A stretch of 9,737 bases of DNA from positions 1 through 9,737 of the forward strand of contig CANRBO010000040.1 in the NCBI GenBank assembly GCA_947628885.1. Direction: 5' to 3'. Shown here piece by piece: positions 5,649-9,737 of the stretch. A model generated the notes under the pieces. It ran no database searches, had not been told where the DNA came from, and saw nothing but the letters and a program-made list of their open reading frames with translations. A program made the position numbers and the translations under genes. The DNA is from an uncultured Clostridia bacterium. Its GTDB lineage: Bacteria; Bacillota; Clostridia; TANB77; CAG-508. Each line of letters opens with the position of its first letter. Position 1 is the stretch's first letter.

Positions 5649-5780
5649 TTTTACTATTAATCCTTTCACTATATAAATTTTGATTAATAATTCCTAAATA
5701 TAGATGTTTTAGATTAAAATTAATCTTGTCCTGTTGCTGGTTTAATTGTATGATGAACAATATGCTTTTATGATAAATTT

Positions 5781-6029
5781 TTAAGCTAATTTTTCTATTT
5801 CTATACCTCTTGCTTTTGCAAGTTTTATTAAGCTGTCTAATTTTGATTGAATTGCTTTTATTTTATAGATATAGTAATCTATTAAATCATTTGAATTGGC
5901 AAATTCATAATTTCTATTTGCATTTGTTAGTTGTGCTCTAGTATTTATTATATTTCTCAAAATCTCCTTTTTTTCTTCTTCCTCTGTCATTTCTATAAAA
6001 ATCTTATCAGCTAAAAATTTTTCTTCCAT
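5781..6029 (-). CDS. DUF2508 (YaaL-like) small protein
   Basis: This 82-residue, charged, probably cytoplasmic helical protein has the DUF2508 pattern at about 48-73: NDLIDYYIYKIKAIQSKLDS followed by LIKLAKARG. The family signature reads roughly D-P-D-L-V-D-x-A-I-Y-x-L-x-A-x-E-x-R-Y. The ATG at 6029 follows AGGAGGG at close spacing. The family is commonly encoded between recR and bofA in Bacilli and Clostridia. Here bofA is indeed next downstream, but recR is not upstream: a divergent PhoH gene is. The molecular function of the family is unknown. The 132-nt gap to bofA contains no other convincing gene. Membership is recalled from pattern, not searched. Confidence 0.72.
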   Translation of the reverse strand: MEEKFLADKIFIEMTEEEEKKEILRNIINTRAQLTNANRNYEFANSNDLIDYYIYKIKAIQSKLDSLIKLAKARGIEIEKLA

Positions 6030-6056
6030 TTGCCCTCCTAGCTCTTTATTTTACAG

Positions 6057-6084
6057 ATAATATTATATTCCTAAAAAATGCCAA
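6057..6084 (-). promoter_or_regulatory. Probable promoter for DUF2508-bofA
   Basis: On the minus strand, TTGGCA (6084-6079) and TATTAT (6062-6057) are separated by 16 nt, about 28-33 nt ahead of the DUF2508 start. It stands back to back with the PhoH promoter. The AT-rich setting makes chance -10 matches common, so confidence is moderate. Confidence 0.5.
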
Positions 6085-6107
6085 TTATTCATAAATCATC
6101 ATTTTTA

Positions 6108-6136
6108 TTGCTTTATCGGAAATTATATGGTATAAT
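6108..6136 (+). promoter_or_regulatory. Extended -10 promoter for the PhoH-like gene
   Basis: TTGCTT (6108-6113) and TATAAT (6131-6136) are 17 nt apart, with TGG just before the -10 (extended -10). The expected start is near 6143, leaving a leader of about 57 nt to the ATG at 6200. The perfect TATAAT and spacing make this a strong vegetative promoter candidate. Confidence 0.85.
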
Positions 6137-6199
6137 CGTAATATAATTATAACTTTGTCACTAGAAATTTCATGTGGCAATAGAAGGGAGTTGTTCTTC

Positions 6200-7570
6200 A
6201 TGGCAAGGACAGTATATGTTACTCTTGAGGGTGCTCTACTCTCTGTACCCAAGGCATATCTCAACATTGGCAAATTGGGTGATTTAATCGTTATTCCAAC
6301 TTCAGTCGTGAATAACCTTTATAATTTCACTGGTATCAAGCGGGTTTTTGCATCTAATATATGCGAATACCTAATGGATAATTTGTCAAACGATGAGGTG
6401 AGGCAACAAAATGGAACCTTTATCCGGATAATGAATCCAGATGATTTTATAGGTAATTTTGTTCCGTTCGAGCCACTTCTTTCAGTTCATAAGCAGAAAA
6501 TTCTTCTGCTTTGCAAGAAGTTGGCTGAGAAAACCTACAAAGATTGCAAGGTGGTTTTGCTCTCGCAAAACCCAATGCTCTTAATTACGGCTTCAAAAAT
6601 GGGGATTTCAACTCAATCCGTATCGGATAAAATTTTTCCTCGTCCAAAGGACAGATATACAGGACGGCATGAAATCAATGTTTCTGATGTATTCATGCAA
6701 AAGTTTATTGAGGAAGAAAATATCCCCTCGCCAATGAATCTTCACGAAAATGAGTTTGTTTTTTTAAAAACCTTTTCATCAGGAGGTAAATTGGCTCGTT
6801 ATTCGAAAGGTTATTTACAACCTTTGCGTTATCAGTTTTCAACAAGTTTTAAGGCTTTAAATTTAGAGCAGGTTTTCTTGACTGAATCATTATTCGCTCC
6901 GCCGAACATTGCTCCTCTTGTTATTGCTTCAGGGGCTGCTGGTACAGGTAAAACTTATGCAACCGTATCAGCTGCTATGAGTCAACTTGCCAATAATAAG
7001 GCGTGTCAGCTCAAGTACGCAGCGAATTATGAAAAAATCATCATATCTACCCCGGCAATAACTGATGCTGGTGAGAGTTTGGGGTATTTACCCGGTGATC
7101 TTATTCAGAAACTTAAACCGTATTTTGGTGGTATTTTTGATTCTTTCGTCAAGATTCAGAAATGGAAAACTATCAAAAACAATGGTAGCAGTTACGATTC
7201 CGTCAAGACAGAGAAAAATGCAGATAATATGCTCATGAGCTATATCGAATGTGGCTTAATTGAAATTCAGTCTATTGGATTTTTGGCTGGTCACAATTTC
7301 GATAATTCATTTGTCATTTTGGACGAAGCTCAGAACGTCGATCCTAATTTCTTCATTAATATAATTACTAGGATTGGAGAAGGTTCCAAATTAGTTGTTT
7401 TGGGTGATCCTTTCCAAGTAAAATCTCCTAATCTTTCTAAGGATATTAATGGTATTATATATATGATGGAGTTATGGAAAGATGAACCTTTGGCATGGCA
7501 GATTCAACTGAACGATAAAAAATCGCTCAGAAGTCCAATATGTCAGAGAGCAATTGACATTATGTCTTAA
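6200..7570 (+). CDS. PhoH family ATPase with N-terminal PIN-like domain (YlaK/PhoH2 type)
   Basis: PIN-PhoH proteins couple a PIN ribonuclease-type domain to a PhoH ATPase; several are reported to unwind and cut RNA. Start ATG 6200 follows GAAGGGAG (6183-6190); an upstream TTG at 6155 lacks such a site. The 456 residues match the family length. Residues 1-145 align with a PIN domain. Then come RYTGRHEINVSD (152-163), Walker A GAAGTGKT (245-252), GESLGYLPGDLIQKLKPYFG (291-310), Walker B FVILDEAQN (371-379), RIGEGSKLVV and GDPFQV (402-407). The PIN part lacks the usual acidic residues: YVTLEGALL stands where the family has YVLDTNVLL. Codon use (CGG, CGT, CCG, CTC) differs from the AGA-rich neighbours, suggesting transfer. 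It has its own promoter and terminator. Confidence 0.9.
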   Translation: MARTVYVTLEGALLSVPKAYLNIGKLGDLIVIPTSVVNNLYNFTGIKRVFASNICEYLMDNLSNDEVRQQNGTFIRIMNPDDFIGNFVPFEPLLSVHKQKILLLCKKLAEKTYKDCKVVLLSQNPMLLITASKMGISTQSVSDKIFPRPKDRYTGRHEINVSDVFMQKFIEEENIPSPMNLHENEFVFLKTFSSGGKLARYSKGYLQPLRYQFSTSFKALNLEQVFLTESLFAPPNIAPLVIASGAAGTGKTYATVSAAMSQLANNKACQLKYAANYEKIIISTPAITDAGESLGYLPGDLIQKLKPYFGGIFDSFVKIQKWKTIKNNGSSYDSVKTEKNADNMLMSYIECGLIEIQSIGFLAGHNFDNSFVILDEAQNVDPNFFINIITRIGEGSKLVVLGDPFQVKSPNLSKDINGIIYMMELWKDEPLAWQIQLNDKKSLRSPICQRAIDIMS

Positions 7571-7582
7571 ATTATGTCTTAA
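7559..7582 (+). repeat. Exact 12-bp tandem duplication across the PhoH stop codon
   Basis: ATTATGTCTTAA occurs twice in direct succession (7559-7570 and 7571-7582). The first copy encodes the last residues and the stop codon, and the second repeats the stop in the 3' UTR. It looks like a recent slippage or small duplication. Confidence 0.9.
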
Positions 7583-7594
7583 GGTAACATTTTA

Positions 7595-7632
7595 CCCCAC
7601 ACAAGAAATCTTGTGTGGGGTTCTTCTTTTTT
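7595..7632 (+). terminator. Rho-independent terminator of the PhoH-like gene
   Basis: CCCCACACAAG (7595-7605) and CTTGTGTGGGG (7610-7620) form a perfect 11-bp stem with the 4-nt loop AAAT, followed by TTCTTCTTTTTT. This is a textbook terminator on the plus strand, 25 nt past the stop codon. The opposite side also starts with an A-rich tract, so weak action on minus-strand transcripts from the PBP gene is possible. Confidence 0.93.
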
Positions 7633-7672
7633 ATTATATCTACTAGATTTATTTTTTATTAAGCTCTATAAT

Positions 7673-7755
7673 TTTATTGTTTTTACTTTATAAATTTATT
7701 ATTTTCTACTTTATAAATTTATTATTTTTTACCTTATAAATTTATTGTTTTTTAG
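7673..7755. repeat. AT-rich tandem repeat, about 3.5 copies of a 22-23-bp unit
   Basis: Units begin at 7673, 7695, 7718 and 7741 and read TTTATTRTTTT..TACTTTATAAA with small differences; the last unit is partial. Each unit junction forms the palindrome-like TTATAAATTTAT. The array lies between the PhoH terminator and the PBP stop codon (7762-7764), so it falls in the 3' UTR of the PBP gene. Function is unknown. Confidence 0.8.
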
Positions 7756-7761
7756 ATTCTT

Positions 7762-9737
7762 CTACATATTTGCAAATATATTTCTTACTTTTTTCACAAC
7801 ATAATGGCTTCCGCCTACACTTTTTGTGTTTTGTACCATGCTAACTATTAGATGTTCATTTTCATCAAATGCGTCAAACCAGCCTATTTCATCTCCGTTT
7901 TCATCATCTTGATTTTGCTTTATTTCAGCAGTTCCAGTTTTTCCTGCTATTATTTTACCTTCTATTTTGCAATCTTTAGCTGTTCCCTTCTCTACAACTT
8001 GAATTAAAGCTTGTTTCAAGGTTTCTGCTATTCTTTCTGACATAACATTTTGTTTGTATATTTTAACTTTATTATTATTTTGAGTTTCTTTTTCTAGTTC
8101 AATGTATGGTAAAACCATGTTTCCACCATTTGCTATTGCAGAATATACACTTGCCATGTAGATTGGATTAACTAATATTTGACTTTGTCCATATCCTGAA
8201 TTTGCAATTGCAGCATCACTATCCATTGTTCCATAACTTGATGCTGTTATGTCTTGAACAAAATTAAGCTTTTCATTAAATCCCAACTTATCTAACTCAG
8301 TTTGCAAGGTTGATTTACCTATCTTTAAAGCTGCTTTTGCAAAATATATATTATCTGAATATATAAGTGCATTTTCTAAATTTGCATCTCCTGAATATTC
8401 TTCTAATGTTGTTACATATAAATCTTTCCACGAACTGTCATTTTGCCATTTTGTTCCGCTTCTTCCAAAATCTTCAGTTGCTGTGAAACTATTGGTCATA
8501 AGCCCAATTGCTCCTATTATTGGCTTGAAAGATGATCCTGGAGTGTATGCTCCTAAATACCTATTATACATTGGATTGCTTGGATCATTTTGTAACTTCT
8601 CCCACTCTGCATCAGTTACTCCTAAGCTAAAATCATTTGCATCATAGCTTGGCGTACTTACCAATGCTAAGATTTCTCCTGTGTTATAGTTAATTACAAC
8701 TGATGCTCCTTGATTTTCCTTAAATTGTTCATATACATTATTCTGTATATTAGCATCTATGGTTAGTTTGATATCTTCCCCATTTTTTACGTTTTTCTTT
8801 TGAACTGTTTTAACATTATTTCCATTTTCATCTGCTATATATATTTCTACACCGTCCTCACCTTTTAGCCTGTCATTGTAAGCATATTCTAAACCTGATT
8901 TTCCTTCTTTATCTTGTACATACCCTGTTAGAATTGATGTAGCTTCCTTGTATGGATACACTCTAGCATTATAATCAGAAATCATTATTCCTTTAATTTT
9001 CAATAATTCGTTTTTCAAATCTTGTTCTTCTCTTGAAATATTTCTTAAAGGTACAAAAGTGTCGTCATTTACATAAGATGCTCCTAACGCATTTTGTATT
9101 GTTTGTGTGGTTATACCTAACAAATTTGCTATTTTATCTAAATCAGTGGTTTCGTTCATTTTACCACGAACTAATCCAACTTGATATGCTGTGCCGTCTT
9201 TAGCTAGAGTTAAACCATTTTTGTCATAAATAGTTCCTCTTGTGTGTGGCAAAGTTGTAACTCTTATTTTTTGATTGTCTTGTAAATCAGGGAAAATCAT
9301 TGATGAATCCCATATTATTTTATACGCTTCCCCATTTTGCTGCATTTTTGCAGTATTAATAAAGCTGTTACTTCCAGCCATTGTATTCATTGAATTTGTA
9401 TAGGTTATATTAACAACATCTTTATTTTTTTCACTACTTGAATTAGTTGCAATTGTTATAGATATATCAGTTGCTTCGATTCCCTCATAAATATTTTTAA
9501 CTCTATTTACAAAATCTTCCTTTGACATATCTGTTATAACTAAATCATACATTTTTTCATAATTTTTTTCTGACAAATATGAAAAATACTCTTTTAATGC
9601 AAGCGAAGGTTCTGTTTTATTTGTATATAAAAATACTCCAACAGCAATAGCCAAAGATATGATTATAAATATCATTAGCCCCTTGAATTTGCTTTTCTTT
9701 TGCTTTTTTTCAGCACCTTTTTTTGTAGTTAGTTTTG
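7762..9737 (-). CDS. Class B penicillin-binding protein (peptidoglycan transpeptidase) with MecA-like N-terminal domain, 5' end outside the window
   Basis: This is a membrane-anchored D,D-transpeptidase that cross-links peptidoglycan outside the cell. The frame is open to the right edge: before the ATG at 9675 it reads KLTTKKGAEKKQKKSKFKGL with no start codon. The true start is therefore beyond 9737, and the basic stretch precedes the membrane anchor IFIIISLAIAVGVFLY. Numbering from 9675 (637 residues): NTF2-like MecA_N region about 22-128, PBP dimerisation region from HTRGTIYDKNG (144-154), and transpeptidase about 300-637. Catalytic motifs are SSFK (S381, K384), SDN (440-442) and KTGT (579-582). 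No PASTA repeats. The arrangement resembles the PBP3/PBP2a group, which includes low-affinity enzymes. Resistance cannot be judged from sequence alone. Confidence 0.93.
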   Translation of the reverse strand, partial: KLTTKKGAEKKQKKSKFKGLMIFIIISLAIAVGVFLYTNKTEPSLALKEYFSYLSEKNYEKMYDLVITDMSKEDFVNRVKNIYEGIEATDISITIATNSSSEKNKDVVNITYTNSMNTMAGSNSFINTAKMQQNGEAYKIIWDSSMIFPDLQDNQKIRVTTLPHTRGTIYDKNGLTLAKDGTAYQVGLVRGKMNETTDLDKIANLLGITTQTIQNALGASYVNDDTFVPLRNISREEQDLKNELLKIKGIMISDYNARVYPYKEATSILTGYVQDKEGKSGLEYAYNDRLKGEDGVEIYIADENGNNVKTVQKKNVKNGEDIKLTIDANIQNNVYEQFKENQGASVVINYNTGEILALVSTPSYDANDFSLGVTDAEWEKLQNDPSNPMYNRYLGAYTPGSSFKPIIGAIGLMTNSFTATEDFGRSGTKWQNDSSWKDLYVTTLEEYSGDANLENALIYSDNIYFAKAALKIGKSTLQTELDKLGFNEKLNFVQDITASSYGTMDSDAAIANSGYGQSQILVNPIYMASVYSAIANGGNMVLPYIELEKETQNNNKVKIYKQNVMSERIAETLKQALIQVVEKGTAKDCKIEGKIIAGKTGTAEIKQNQDDENGDEIGWFDAFDENEHLIVSMVQNTKSVGGSHYVVKKVRNIFANM

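Noticed and set aside
5670..5780. A hidden gene between DUF2508 and bofA
   Set aside because: One frame ends HHTIKPATGQD, which looks protein-like, but it is only about 15 codons between stops with no start or ribosome binding site. I see nothing firm in this stretch.
6085..6273. Minus-strand 62-codon frame antisense to the PhoH start
   Set aside because: It spans the PhoH promoter and first codons, has no ribosome binding site, and would place a gene across both divergent promoters.
1..9737. CRISPR array, transposase, prophage or toxin-antitoxin system
   Set aside because: No spaced direct repeats, transposase motifs, integrase, terminal inverted repeats or paired small toxin/antitoxin genes were seen. 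The only PIN-like domain is fused to PhoH.

Overview
The window looks like chromosomal DNA from an AT-rich, low-GC Gram-positive bacterium of the Clostridia type. Evidence for this is the strong AGGAGG ribosome binding sites, the AGA-dominated arginine codons, the Firmicutes-style rpmG-secE-nusG-rplK-rplA-rplJ order with an L10 leader RNA, and a DUF2508/bofA pair, which is typical of endospore-forming lineages. Species cannot be named from the sequence.

Layout, right to left along the minus strand. (a) A class B penicillin-binding protein with a MecA-type N-terminal region occupies 7762 to the right edge, and its start lies outside the window. (b) Bases 7571-7761 hold a strong plus-strand terminator and an AT-rich tandem repeat. 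(c) A plus-strand PIN-PhoH ATPase gene (6200-7570) has its own extended -10 promoter and its own terminator. It is the only plus-strand gene, and its codon use differs from the neighbours. (d) Diverging from it is a minus-strand DUF2508-bofA pair. The bofA frame is broken by one extra base in a run of five G (plus strand). Removing one base restores a canonical 88-residue BofA ending. (e) rpsB-tsf follows, from a clear promoter and a leader of about 105 nt. (f) A second, near-consensus promoter sits right behind tsf and drives rpmG-secE-nusG-rplK-rplA-rplJ. The predicted mRNA begins with a perfect stem-loop. rplJ runs off the left edge.

Most of the window is translation and secretion machinery: ribosomal proteins S2, L33, L11, L1 and L10, elongation factor Ts, the SecE translocon subunit and the NusG transcription factor. 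Control appears to work through leader RNAs: the L10 leader with an attenuator hairpin before rplJ, a candidate L1-binding hairpin next to the rplA ribosome binding site, and translational coupling of nusG and rplK.

I did not find a clearly new multi-gene system. The items most worth checking are the bofA frameshift at CCC-CGG, the PhoH protein whose PIN domain seems to have lost its acidic catalytic residues, the greatly extended SecE with a long acidic tail, the flush 5' hairpin on the rpmG operon mRNA, and the unusual joining of rpsB-tsf to the secE-nusG-rplKAJ cluster.
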